Positions 29,232-41,205 of a stretch of 50,495 nt of DNA are shown one piece after another. This DNA comes from Chloromonas sp. AAM2 (Eukaryota > Chlorophyta > Chlorophyceae > Chlamydomonadales > Chlamydomonadaceae). The notes beneath the pieces were generated by a model. The model ran no database searches, was not told the DNA's origin, and was given only the letters and a program-made list of their open reading frames with translations. The position numbers and the translations under genes were made by a program. The stretch covers positions 1 to 50,495 of the forward strand of contig QAXH01004019.1 of the NCBI GenBank assembly GCA_004335635.1, written 5' to 3'. Position 1 is the first letter of the stretch, and every line of letters begins with the position of its first letter.

Positions 29232-32200
29232 GCCTTTCAGCTCAGGACCGTGGACCCATCCCTTCGAGAGACGGCTGAAAAGGATACGGGGGCCCTGCAT
29301 GGCAATTGACAAGGCAAGCGGGATGAGCCGCACCAGCAGAGGCCAATCACATATGGCAGCTGCATGGAAATGAGTGGTCATATTGCCTGCTCTGGCAGTG
29401 TCCCAGCCGCATTGCACACCAGGCATCCCTGGCACACAAGAACAATGCAGGGCAGCATGTGCAAGTTCAGGTTGCAAATGTGCCAATGTAATTGCCATAC
29501 GATGACTGGCAGCTGGAGGCCCCATATGAGGAGACGAGTCCCAACCTGTCATTGCTTTTGCATCACTCTTAGGTGCTCACCCTGAGCTCGTACTCCCATT
29601 GCTCCTGCGGAGTGAACTCTCGAATTTGAGGGTGTGTGTCTCGGAATGTGCCGTTCAACCGGTCCCACCTGCCATGGCAGATACTCAGCAGCCTCAGCCA
29701 GGACACCGGCATGACGTGCAAACCATGAACATAAACACCGACACCGCAGTCATCCTACGAGTGCAGCCCATCACATGCCTCAGGCTGATCAGGACATGCA
29801 ACACCAGCTGGGCGCCTGAGTGGTAATCGACAGCGGCTGCGCAGAACATGTGTGACACCCACCATGAGAAGTACAGCGCACGGTTGAACCTGCGGGTACA
29901 AAACGGGTGCATGACATGCTTGACTGAGATGGTGTCAATGCAGCTCACCACAAAGTCGTGTTCATCGCATCCTGCCACCTGATGCTTCAACTACTCTGCT
30001 GCATGCGCGCATGGTGCCGGTCAGTACACATGCTTGTCATTTGGCTGTATGGGTCGCAAGAAGGCACCAATGCGCATGTGCAGCAATAACACGGCCTTCT
30101 GTCCTAATCCCTCTGCCACTTGATGTTGTGTGCGCAATGTCTATCCCAAACAACTTGAAACACTGCAGGGGGCCCACATGCACCGTGGGAACACAAGCAA
30201 GCCATGCAAGAGTAGTGTGTCACTGCTCGCCATACCTGGGATCCAGGTGGTGAATGTAGTGTGTCACTGCTTGCCATACCTGGGGTCCAGGTGGTGAATG
30301 TAGTGTGTCTTGGCATGAGCGACTCCGGGGGTGAGGACCACACCCCAGCTCTGGACCAGGGCCAGCCAGAAGGGCTGGCGGTAGCCACAGTGGCCTGCGC
30401 ACACAGACAGACCAGCAGGAGGGCAGCGACTGCTTCTGCCATGCGTGTGGAGGTATTGTTTACTGTGACTTCAAGTGGCCGCAAGGGTGGTGTGCAGAGA
30501 CACGTGATGTCATCTAGAGCAATAACCTGCGTATGTTATGTTATATCTGTAGAATCGGATGGCCAGGTGTAAGAACGGTGTGCATCACCAACCGCCAGTG
30601 TCATGCAGGTGGCGAGCAACAGTATTCACGCGAGGGCTTGGCTGCCTTTCTGAGGAGAGCCAAATATTATGCAGAGCAATGACTGCCATGGCGTGCATCC
30701 TCATGAATCCGGACAAATGAATGACCTCAGTGGCAAGGCCACACACGGCCTGTGCACGTCATACTCATCCTGTGCCAATGTGTGTTCTGGCAGACAAGAA
30801 TCAAGACAAGCGCTGTTCCCGTCGTGCCCCGCCCTCACCCATCATGTTCATGTTAGCCTCCAGGAGCAGGAAGGCCACGTAGGCTATGGGGTTCCAGCTG
30901 CCAATCCTCACGTACAGAAGCAGCAACCCAGCGTAGAAGCTGAAGATCATGACTATCGCTTCGAAGGGGTCCATGTCGGCCGTACCTACAGCCCGAGTAG
31001 TGTGTTTTGCATGACTACAAGGCATGCTTCTGCTCTTTGTGTTGCACGAACACTTACTTCCCCAGGCCAATGGAAACTGACTGACGCAAGGGTTACTGAC
31101 ATTTAGCAGCGCAGGTAGCTGCACCTGTAACCAAAGTGTTGTTGTTAAAAATCATCAGGTGTGCACTATGCGCCAAACCACAGCAATCTCGAGTTCAAGG
31201 GACGCAATAAGTACTAGGGGCAGGCGTACAAGTTGTACTGCGAGTAGCCCTTGTGCCATGGAATGTGTTCAGACCAGAACAGTGAGCACCACGCACCAAA
31301 AACTGTGAGGTCGCCGCCCAGCTTGTGATGTGTCACATGCACCCTGCAAGCACAAGCATGGCAAGCACAAGCACAAGCACAAGCACAATGCATGAGCCAC
31401 ACAGTATGGCACGCAGGGTGTGTGGGCACGACATGGACCTGTAGGGCAACCTGGGCTGCAGCCCTGGGTAACTGGGTGTATGCAATACGTCACCTTCGAC
31501 GGTTTTGTCTCCACACATAGGAAAAGTATTTCAACACTTAGTTATAGCAATGATGCAGCTGTCGCATGCTGCCCTGCTGCTGCCCTTCGCCCTATCTGGC
31601 CAGAGATCTACTCACAGGCGATAGAGCCATTTGGTCTTGTGTAGGATGGTGTGTATGAGATAGAACCAGAAGTCATGGGCCGCCACCCCAAGCCAGCACG
31701 TGGCAATAATCTGGTGGCATCACGTATGTACACCATACACACAGCATAAGGCGCATGTTGAGCAGACTTGGGAATGTGTAGCATTGTTGCCTACGAGCTC
31801 AAGCCCTCAGTGCACACATTGCTGTTGCAAGGCGCACACCTCTGCCCAGTTCCACCGAGGCTCAGCAAGGCTCAGAAGCGGGAAAAGAACGCGGGGATGC
31901 AATGCCACTAAGAGCACTGCCCAGGCTGAAAGGTATGTGGCCAACCTGCAGCCAGCGGTGGCGGTGTTTGCGTCAGACATCAGGTTTTCGCAAGACAGGT
32001 TGCTGGTATCTGATGGTCGCAGAGTTACCCACGCCGTCTGCTTTTGGTACGTGGTGATCGATGTCGGGATTCGCGGGGACAGACGTTCGATGGCGCCCTG
32101 CGTCAGACGGCGAGAGGGAGCAAACAACCCCGTGGCCCAGACGTACATCGGCGCAATTGTAGGGAGGCATTGGAGATGCAATGGCTCTACGCTGAGCTGT

Positions 32201-32392
32201 GGTTGCACAGGCATGCTGGTGGGTGGTGAAACAATCAGGTGTTCAGAGTTCGGACTTGCGTCTAAAATTCACCTGATCCTCCAGCCATTTCAGCGTCAAG
32301 TACGTGGCTGTCTCTGTCACGTAGCTGACTAGCAACAGCACGCCTGCACCGACGGCTGCCTTGCCGACATGCAGGGCGATATCTTGGAGCAT
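29220..32392 (-). CDS. Fatty acid hydroxylase / sterol desaturase superfamily protein
   Basis: A di-iron membrane oxygenase acting on a sterol or other lipid, probably in the ER. Nine exons join in phase: 32392-32273, 32097-31840, 31710-31616, 31343-31297, 30985-30839, 30394-30280, 29889-29863, 29668-29581 and 29294-29220, about 323 aa. All histidine boxes are present: HTILH (146-150) after HDFWFY, HVTHH (160-164), GHCGY (223-227) and HAKTHYIHH (249-257), followed by the family signature WDRLNGTF (271-278). Hydrophobic segments lie near residues 11-33, 90-115, 183-200 and 207-218. The 5' end of exon 2 is the least certain boundary (32097 by phase and pyrimidine tract). Exon 7 is only 27 nt. 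The substrate cannot be told: C-4 sterol oxidase, C-5 desaturase and other hydroxylases share these boxes. Confidence 0.88.
30213..30300 (-). repeat. 44-bp tandem duplication of exon 6 end and splice donor (desaturase)
   Basis: Two adjacent 44-bp units, 30257-30300 and 30213-30256, are identical except for two bases. Each contains, on the minus strand, the codons for THYIHHLDP and a CCCAG|GTATGG donor. The upstream unit is the real exon 6 end at 30280. Splicing at the second donor would insert 44 nt and shift the frame. Confidence 0.9.
30634..30662 (+). repeat. Short copy of the dispersed repeat in a desaturase intron
   Basis: The block running from GAGGGCTTGGCTGCC to TTTCTGAGGAGAGCCA matches part of copy A at 161-193 and the composite repeat near 47140, and differs by one base from 16176-16202 in GCN5 exon 6. 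It lies in the desaturase intron between exons 5 and 6. Confidence 0.75.
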
Positions 32393-32868
32393 CGCTGCTT
32401 GCGCTGTGTGCGACGACCGTCTGGCGAGCGCCAACACAACACTGGCTCACAAAAGTTTAGCCCAATGGCTCCGCGCGAGCGTGTTGGAATCCCGGTAACG
32501 TGACTCAAACGCTCGCGCTCGCTACCACCTGTCGTGGGCAACTCACTCACTCTCGCGCAAGTCGCGCTCACTCACTCGCGCTTGTCCCTGCATCTGTCCT
32601 GTATCATGCATCATCGTCATCATCACTGTCTGCGACGCCCAAGCATTATCTCATTGGCCAGCAATGTCTCATCGTTTAGGGTTTGGACCGTTTTGTATCA
32701 AATTCCAGAAAACCTGCAGTTCCGCGACATGGCAACTTGTGTTTTCTTTCTTTAATTGTAGAGACGCATTGTACGAGCAAGGGTTTCAACACAGCCGACC
32801 GAAGCTCTTGAGACATGGCGCGATGTTGAAACACACAAATCGTCCCTGCAGCAGAATAGCTTGACTTG
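32393..32868. promoter_or_regulatory. Bidirectional promoter region desaturase / F-box-WD40 gene
   Basis: The start codons of the two divergent genes are 476 bp apart. The segment 32455-32585 is CpG-rich with repeated CGCTCGCGCTCG and CGCGCTCACTCACTCGCGC units, in contrast to its surroundings, and may hold shared regulatory sites. No TATA box is clear. An in-frame stop at 32857 rules out upstream extension of the F-box gene's first exon without splicing. Confidence 0.5.
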
Positions 32869-35800
32869 ATGAGCAAATTGTCTGGACGCGATTGGCCGTC
32901 TACCTCAACCGGCTGCCATGTGAGTGTGTGGGCACATCATGGCCTTGGCAAGCGACGATTTGGCATTTGTCCTAACCAATTCTCAAGTGCCTGGCCAACC
33001 ATGTGCAGGCCGCTCCTCCATGCGAGCCCACGCAACATTCCAAAACCCTCCCTGGGCGCTGGTGGCAAGCCCATCTCCAGCCTCCCTGCCGCTGCTGCAG
33101 ATGGTCCGTCCGTCCCAGCAAGCGCCCCTGCTGACGCCATGCATCAGCAAGCAGCTGCACCCGATAGACCAATCCCTGCTCCACCAGCTGCAGAGCTCAA
33201 GACAGGACCAGGCACGGCTGGGTTTGTGAGGGGCCGGCGACGCTTCTCTGCTGGTGGACAGGGAAGCTATGCTGGGCCGCAGCTGAACCAGCAGGAGGGC
33301 GGCAGCGCTGGGCCGCAGCTGAACCAGCAGGAGGGCGGCACCGCTGGGCCGCAGCTGAACCAGCAGGAGGGCGGCACCGTTGGGCCGCAGCTGAACCAGC
33401 AGGAGGGCGGCACCGCTGGGCCGCAGCTGAACCAGCAGGGCGGCTGCAGCGCTCGGCCGCAGCAGGCTGATTCGCAGGCTTGTGCTGTTGGTAAAGGCGA
33501 TGACGAGTGCAGCGCTGCACTGCAGCAGGAGCGCAGCGCTTGCAGTGCCAAACATGTGACTCCTTGCGCCAGCAGCGACAGCGAGGTGGCCGGTGTGGTT
33601 GGAAGGAGTAGTGTTGCTGCAAACCAAACAGCAGCTCCTGCTTCACCAGTGGTTAGCTTGCCAACGTGCCCTGTCATTGACCTCGCACCGGCAGGGGATA
33701 AGCAATCAGTACAGGTTGCTTTGGCGGCACTCAATGCAGCCAATGTAACAGTGCTACATACAATCACGTTGCCCAGGCCGGCCGCTGTGCCACGGCCCGC
33801 ACTGGCAACTGCCACATCAGCCACAGAAGCCGCAACTGCTGCGATGTCGGTCGCAGTGAGCACACGCCTTACTGAAACACTGGCTGCAGCAACTGTGCCA
33901 GCTGGAGCCATGCCAGTCACGCCGGCTGCAGCGGGAGCCATGCCAGCCACGCCGGCTGCGGCTGGAGACATGCCAGCCACGCCGGCTGCAGCGGGAGCCA
34001 TGCCAGCCAGGTCGGCTGCAGCTGGAGCCATGCCAGCCAGGTCGGCCGCAGCTGGAGCCATGCCAGCCAGGTCGGCCGCAGCTGGAGCCATGCCAGCCAC
34101 GCCGGCTGCAGCTGGAGCCATGCCAGCCAGGTCGACCGCAGCTGGAGCCATGCCAGCCAGGTCGGCCGCAGCTGGAGCCATGCCAACCACGCCGGCTGCC
34201 ATGCCAACCACGCTGGCTGCACTTGCACCAGCTGTTGGTGCGCCACTTGTTGCGGCTACTGTACACACGGCACGGTTGGTAGGCACCTTGCAGCCCCATC
34301 CACCCACTATGCCTCGACCGCCCTCACATCCACGCTTGCCTAGCGCCGACACATACCTGGCGGGCCCGGCTGATTCCTGTCAACCCGCCGTGCCACCTGC
34401 TGCCCGTCGTCCAACGCCCTTTCTCAAGCGGGGCTTCTTTGGCCCTTCACCCACGACAACAACAAAGGATGCAGCACCAAACCCAATAGCTTCAGCGCAT
34501 CAGGCTCGGCCGGCTCCAGTGACAACCCCAGCATCATTAAAATATGTGCCAGCTGCGAGCAATGACAAAGCTCAAGCGCAAACACTGCCTGTGCCAACAA
34601 CAGCAACAGTGCCAGCAGCAGCTGCAGCTGCCGCAGTACTGGCATCACCAGCACTGACACCAGCACCACTAGCTGCACCAGCAGTAGTGCCCTCATCAAC
34701 ACACGGGCATGCAAGAGTAGCAGCACCAAGCGCAGTGCTTAAAGCAGGCTTGACCCATGCACCAGCAGGTGCTGACAGCGACACAGCAGGCAGGCAGGTG
34801 ACCGCACTGGTTCAAACCCCTAGTGCTGCCTGCAGTGGCATTGGAGCCCTGCCCAGGGACTTGCTCACAGAGATCCTGTTGCTCATGCCTGCTCGGGCGC
34901 TGGCCCTGGCCAGCCAAGTCTGCAAGGAATGGGGTGAGTGGCGGGCAGGACTGGGCATGTGGTTGGAGTGGATGTGTGACCGGCGTGGACTGAGGTGTGA
35001 CCATGTAGATAGACGCCAGAGCTGTGTGCATGAGGAGCTGAGTCGCATGGTTGTAGCCACCATGCATTCTTAGCCATGCATCCAACAGTCTGCAGGAGAC
35101 AACACAGGCTGAAGGATGGCTCCTTTACTCGTGCCCCCACTGTTTATTGCACTTGGCATTCTTTGTCAACGACTGTCAGGCTCAATGCTAGTGCTGCCTT
35201 TTCTTTCATGCAGGTTCCATTGCACGCTCCAATGCCACGTGGCAACACCATGCAACGTCCCTTGGCATCCGCCTGCCTGCAACGTGGCGTGGCAGCAGCC
35301 CAAGCCACACCTCTGCCCTGCCTCAGGCAGCACCCAGCGGGCAGCCAAGCGCTGGAGGGATCGGAGCAATGCACGGCCCGCAGCCCCAGCCACAGCCGCC
35401 TGCCCTGCCGAAACCACCCAACCATGATCACCTGGTCGCGGGTGTCCAAAGCGTCAGGGCACTAAGAGCAGCCTCTGTTAGCCCACCTCAAGACGTAGTC
35501 AGCTCACATAATGCACATGCAGGGCAGCAGGGTGGGCCAGCCAGCAACAGTCACAACAGTCCGAGCAGTGATCCACCCCTGAGCTTGATGGTTGGAGCAG
35601 CGCTAACACAGCGGGCTGCATGGGAGAACGCCAGGTCAGTGGCACGCTCTGTGCTCCTTGTCATGTAGGGCAACTTACGCTCCTTGTCATGTAGGGCAAC
35701 TGACACTCGCCTGTCAGCCATCTATAACAAACTGAACAGTTGGGCAAAACGGCTCGCACAAATGCATACGTCGCGCCAGTACGGCCTGACATGGGCTGTG

Positions 35801-38800
35801 TGTGATGTGCGTGCTTGCTTGTGTTCCGTGCCAGCGTTAGGCTGGTTGCTTGTGCCTCCCTTCTCACCTGCACACATTTGCAGGCAAGGCCAAGGTTCCC
35901 TTCCTTGCCCCGCATGCTTCCGTGAGCCCCCCTCATGCTTGTGCCTGCCTCCTGGATTACCGCTCAAGGTGTCCCTTCCTTGCCTCGCCTGCTTCCTGGC
36001 ACGTGGCCTGGCATGGGCGGTTTGTGCATGTGTTTGTGTTGCGCTTATTTTCAACTGCTCCATGCCAGCACGAGGCTGGTGGCTTGGTGCCTCCCTCTTT
36101 GTCTGCACACACTCGATCATCTTCTGTTATGGCAAAAACAATTCCTGGCCTGGTCTGCTTCCGTGACCCCTCTTACACCTGTGCCTGCCTGCAGGTACGC
36201 GGAGCACACGCTGCATGCACACTCGGGCACAGTGGAGTGCCTGGCGCTGGTCGACACGCCGCTGTGGGGCGCTGCACTGGTCAGCGCGGGCTGGGATGGA
36301 GCCGTGTGCATACACCAGCTGTGGCCTTCAGCTCCCACACACCTCGCCAGCACACCCCTCACCACACTACCCTCCACTCTCCTCAATGCACTCAGCCCCG
36401 GACCCTCCACCAGCGGTCTCTTCGTGGCGTCTGCGGGCCGCCCCGGGGGTGTGCAAGGAGCATTAGCCCTTGCCTCTCGCCGGCCTGGGGATGGGGTTGC
36501 GCCTGCAGCTGTGCCTGTTCGGGGTGCTTCAGGGCCTGGCGGTCGGGCGTCCCCTGACAACACAACCTGCCAGGGGCGCGCGGCATGGTCGATGGTTTCG
36601 CAGCCCGCATGCGAGCCCGTATGTGTGCGTCGGTATTGCGGCCACACGGGATGGATCTCCGGGATGGCAGCGGGGCGGCACTACGTCATCACATGTGGGT
36701 GCCTGCCTGCCTGCCTGCCTGTCTGGCTGGCTGGCTGGCTGGCTGCCTGCTGCCTGTCTGTCTGTCTGCCTGTCTGTCTGCCTGTCTGTCTGCCTGTCTG
36801 TCTGTCTGTCTGTCTGTCTGTGTGTGTGTGTGCACCTGTGCTCATGCGCACATGGAGGTGCCCACATTGGCATGGGAAGAGCAGAGTACGCCAGTGCTTG
36901 TGCATGACTACGTACTGCACCTTGGTCCTCCAGCTTACACTGGGCCGAAGGGCGCACCTTTCCCACTCACTAGAAATTGGCTGACCGTTTTCAATCATTG
37001 TGACTAAACCGTCAGTGTACTTGAGAAGAGTTTAAGAACATCCCCAGCAACCACTGCATGGCACCCTGACTCTCCCCGACCTGTCTCTGACAACGAACGT
37101 GACAGGGTTCAGCAGTCCCTGTGTAAAAAGCAAGCTTGCGTCATAGCCATCAGTGCAGCCTATCCTGTCATCTCACAGCGTGAACGTTATCGTGCTGCGC
37201 TTGCTGCTGCAGCTTCAACTGACCGGCTTGTGGCCATGTGGCGCTATGCTAGCGCAGCCCCAGAGCCCATGGTGGTTGTTCCTCATGCACGTGAGGTCAC
37301 ACTTGTGCGCTTTGCGTACAGCGAGTGTGAGACTCTGGTGCTGACTGGATGCTCGGACGGAGTGATCAGACTGTGGGACATGCTGAACAAGTGAGTGGGC
37401 ATGCTGAGCAAGTCCAACAACTGCTTGAGCGCCCAAGGCAGTACACTGGCATGCTGTTGCAGCAACGCACTAGCAACATATGGACAGTATGCTCTTGGAG
37501 AATCTGGGCCCTCGCAGCGTGTGCAGCTGGTGTTGAACTGGTTCTTATTCAAAGAAGCCTTGCAAGGTCAGTGGTATGGTGTTGGCTGGTTGTCTTGTAG
37601 GCAGCTGCTCCGATTGTGGACCGGTCACCAGGACTCTGTATGGGGCTGCGGGCGACTGCCTGACCGCAAGCTGGTCAGTGTCAGCCGGGACGGGAGCGTG
37701 CGCCTGTGGCAGCTGCCTGCGCTGCTGCGCTGTCAGCCACAGTCAGCAGCTAAGGCAACGCCTGCATCGGCTGGCACAGCCACAGCATCTAACACAGCAG
37801 GCACCCGTGCAACACCAAGTGCAACAATCATGGGGTCAGGCGTGGGTGACGTTGTATGTGAAAAGGAGGTGCAGGAGACGGACGTTGCTCTAGCCCAGCT
37901 GCTGGCTAGTGGTCGGTCGCTAGGCAGTGATGTGCTCTGCACACTGCCTTGCAAACGTCAAATGAGCTCAGAAGCCAGGCATCAGTGCACTTACAGCTGT
38001 GCCAAGCCTGACAGTGAAGCCAGCCAGCTTGTCAATGGTGCAGCCGGCGGTGCTGCCACTGAAGACTCAGCATCACAGGTCTTGCAATCGCAAGGATCTG
38101 CGGTGCTTTGCATGGATGTCTACATGCACATGGGCAGTACCAGCAACACCTCCGCACCGTGCAGTGCCCATCCCCACTCATGCACGGTATGCACCACGCT
38201 GCACGACCCGGCTGTCACAGCAGGCAGAGGGGCACATCAACAGCATGAAATGCGCGTGTTGGTGGCAACAGGAGGAGCTGACGCAAAGATTCAAATCTGG
38301 CAGTCCAACCGTCAAGCGAGCAAGTGTGCCCTCGAGCCCTTGCATAGCTTGCATGGTCACACGCGTGGTGTCCTGTCTCTCAAGTTTGGCTGCCTGCCCC
38401 AGCTCTCTTCATCCAGTCCTGGTGTGGGCAGTACAGCCCGTGCACGGGGCCATGGGTGCACACCCGGTGCAGCTGAGAGTGGCGTCTCGCACCGGCGCGT
38501 GGTCCTGGTCTCTGGCTCCATGAAAGAAGCTAAGGTGGGCTGCTACTCACCAGATCAACGTATTCAAATACAACCTCTGGCATATCCTCCATGAACCTCA
38601 GCCATTGCCAGAGCACATGAGTGGACGCCTGAGTGCGTATACCCATAGCTTACCTGCTTCTTTGCGGCCATGACCACATGCACATGACAGATGACGACAC
38701 AGCACACATGGCATGGCTTCTTTACGGCCATGACCACATGGGTCATGACATTTATGCATGCATGCATGACACATGACGACACAGCACGGCCGACAGGCTG

Positions 38801-39919
38801 TGTGTACCATGACCATGCAGTCTTCATGTCCACACATGAGGCGATTTCTTTCTTGTCCACGCACAACAGCCTGTCCCAGAAGTGGCACCATACCGTGTAC
38901 CAACACGCGCTGTTCAGTTGGTTGTGGACCAACACACAGACTCTGTGTACAAACACACGCACACGCAGCGTGACCCACAGCGCGACTCACAGCAAGAAAC
39001 GTAGCGTGTATTCATCACACAGTTCCCATCAGTCAATACAACAGGATACACGAACACCCCCACAGGAACCCGTCAAATTGTCACAGAACTGGCAAACTTA
39101 TTTTTCTTGGCATGGCATGCAGTATGGCAGATGGCGGTGAAATGCAACAGACTGGCTGCTTGTTGACTGCTGCAGGTGTGGGATCCCTACTTGGGCACGT
39201 GCCTGGCTCAGCTGAACGATCATTCAGGTCCAGTGACATCGATAGCTGTTTCACACGATCACCTGGCTACCCTAGCCATGGGAGATGGTGAGCATGTGAC
39301 ATGTGCCATGCAACGTTCTGGTCTTGCCAGTGGTTGAGGACTGAGACGCAGTCGCAAGTTTTGTTATCAGTGATGAAAATGCATTGCATGCTGTCAGCGC
39401 CCGCAGTCCTTCCTTGCCTTCCGCAGCCCCAAGAAAACATCATGCATGAGTTATGGTTGTACAATCCGTAAGAGGCTGCAGTGACCTACATGTGGCCATC
39501 AGCATGTACCATTTGAGCCTGCTGTGCTACAGGCAGCGATATTCTGAAGCTGAACGTGTATCCCTTTCCTTGCAGGCCTAATGGTGTACTCCTGCCGAGG
39601 TATCCTGCCAGACGCGGCCTGCACCAAAAACCAAGTGGCTGCACGGGCTGCCGTGGCAGCCCTGCCTGCACCGGTCAGGCAGCCGCCCGGCCAGGCTGCA
39701 GCCAGGCAACAACAGGCATGCAGTGCAGCAACTCCGTCATCAAAAGCTGTTGCCAGCCGTGTGCTGCTGGACCCTGTATTGAGCCTGATAGGTGCTGAGC
39801 ACCGCTTTCAGGCGGCTTTGCTGGCTTGCCCACAATTGTTGGCGGTGGGCCATGGGACTGGTGACCTGACACTGCTGGACTTCAGCCGTCACAGTACGTT
39901 AGTGGCTGTTGGAGTTTGA
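32869..39919 (+). CDS. F-box and WD40-repeat protein
   Basis: Probably the substrate-recognition subunit of an SCF ubiquitin ligase: the F-box binds SKP1 and the WD40 propeller binds substrate. Seven exons join in phase: 32869-34933, 35214-35634, 36195-36694, 37213-37390, 37601-38534, 39176-39287 and 39576-39919, giving 1517 aa. Residues 1-657 are low complexity, with tandem GPQLNQQEGGTA units (about 136-196) and AGAMPARSAA-like decapeptides (about 345-444). The F-box (about 658-705) reads LPRDLLTEILLLMPARALAL, then QVCKEWGSIARSNATW across the first splice. WD repeats follow: HTLHAHSGTVECLAL, GHTGWISGM, REVTLVRFAYS..GVIRLWD, GHQDSVWGCG..SVRLWQ, GADAKIQIWQ with GHTRGVLSLKF, and VWDPYLGTCLAQLNDHSG. 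Long inserts interrupt the propeller. Size and inserts fit algal proteins; the substrate is unknown. Confidence 0.9.
33276..33455 (+). repeat. 36-bp coding tandem repeat (GPQLNQQEGGTA)
   Basis: Five units of 36 bp encode a Gln/Gly-rich dodecapeptide in exon 1 of the F-box/WD40 gene. The units are nearly identical at the DNA level, so the array expanded recently and in frame. Confidence 0.9.
33901..34205 (+). repeat. 30-bp coding tandem repeat (AGAMPA-TPAA/RSAA)
   Basis: About ten 30-bp units encode alternating GAMPATPAAA and GAMPARSAAA decapeptides. The DNA is highly conserved between units. The opposite strand is also open across the array, which creates long spurious frames there. Confidence 0.9.
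36697..36831 (+). repeat. TGCC/GGCT/TGTC tetranucleotide microsatellite at a splice donor
   Basis: A run of TGCC, then GGCT, then TGTC/TGCC units, ending in TG dinucleotides, begins three bases after the donor of exon 3 of the F-box/WD40 gene (GT at 36695). Confidence 0.9.
38658..38790 (+). repeat. Direct duplication in an F-box/WD40 intron
   Basis: Two copies of a segment starting GCTTCTTT(G/A)CGGCCATGACC and ending ATGACGACACAGCAC are arranged in tandem with small differences in the middle, including an ATGC run in the second copy. They lie in the intron between exons 5 and 6. Confidence 0.75.
39075..39107 (+). repeat. Dispersed 20-bp motif copy in an F-box/WD40 intron
   Basis: AATTGTCACAGAACTGGCAA followed by ACTT and a T-rich run. 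A second, weaker copy (CTGTCCCAGAAGTGGCAC) is at 38870-38887 in the same intron. Confidence 0.75.
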
Positions 39920-41205
39920 AGCACAGCTTACCCAGTTGCTACTTGAATCTGTTGCGTGACATGTGCCGCCGACTCTAGGACAAACAGTGAAAGTTGTGTA
40001 GAGTTGTGGGAACGGAAGCCATCGACGCTTGACACTTGATCATGGGCTAATGAATGGAAGATATTGCATCTGGTAATGGTACTATTGAACAGTGCACTAG
40101 TCGGCCATCACGAACGCATTGCCGGCCTTGGGAACTCAGCAGCATTATAGACCTGGGCAAACATCTCTAATGACTGTTTTCCTTGACTGCTTAAATGATT
40201 TTGGTAGCCGCTGCAAGTGGGCAGGACTTGCTCTGCTGTCGTGTGTCCTTTTGCAGCCCGCCGCATCCAAACACAGCTTGTGTGGACCACCAACACGTAC
40301 TTTCTACACCAGTCCAACGGTTTCTAGTGCAAACGCGCTTCAGAAATTCCAATGTGGTCAAAAGTTCGCACTTGACAGGATCAGCACAAGTTTGATCCCC
40401 CTTCGATATGTCACAGTTGTTGTGGCAACTGACAGGGTCAGCTGCTTGCTGCTTGAAGCTTGTGCACGTTGGGAGGCGTGAATGCGTACGTGCGGCATTC
40501 ACGGCAATGGCCAGCCCTTATATGTTGAGACCGCTGGTGGCCATCACTGGTCTTGTGCTTGAATCCAGCTGTAGATATGAGTCCTGGTGAGCATGCATCA
40601 TGCCGTAACTGTGTTCTCACCAGGCATGCTCTCACCAGGCATTGTCACCACACTTACAAGGAGAGTGTGCGCACCAGAAAGCACGTCCACGCAAATGGAC
40701 CAATCTTATACTGCACAAGAAAGTCTTCTGCTGCAAACATTGAATCGATTGCTACACGCATGTGAAGGGGCATCGACCGGTGTCAACAAGGCCTGGTGAG
40801 TTCCTTGTGGCTATCACCCCTCCTCAGCGCCCTGTTAACTTGAAGAATGCAAACGAATGTTTGACAAATACCTTCTATGCAACACTGTAAACACTCACAG
40901 TCAACACAGCCAACTTGTCCACATGATTGACACAGTTATCACAACCACCAGTCAGCTACTTGGGGCAAATCCTGTACGACAGAATGGACACGCCTTCTAA
41001 TAGAACTTTGACGCGCATGCTGGCATGGCACGTTTCACCTGCGAGGGAAACCAGCCAAGGACAAGGACGTCAACCCAACGCCAGCACGTGAGGGGCTTTT
41101 GTAACGCACTTGACCCTGACTGAGGAGCCTGGCTGATGGAGAGGACAATTGTTTGGTGAATAGTGGACTTCCGGACCCACACCACATACAGCACCACACG
41201 CAATC
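39920..41205. other. Intergenic region between the F-box/WD40 and coiled-coil genes
   Basis: Both neighbours are on the plus strand, so this holds the 3' end of one and the promoter of the other. I see no exon or structured repeat, apart from small CTCACCAGGCAT duplications near 40617-40640. A TGTAA occurs near 40886. Confidence 0.55.

Noticed and set aside
32866..32868. TTG three bases before the ATG as start of the F-box/WD40 protein
   Set aside because: Eukaryotic genes rarely start at TTG; ATG at 32869 follows an in-frame stop at 32857.
33267..34352. 361-codon open frame on the minus strand
   Set aside because: It is antisense to the repeat-rich first exon of the F-box/WD40 gene. Its length follows from the repeat composition, and the sense strand has the F-box and in-phase splicing.
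35035..35073. Reading through to the stop at 35073 as the end of the F-box protein
   Set aside because: Splicing at 34933 to 35214 restores the typical F-box sequence CKEWGSIARS and leads in phase to the WD40 exons.
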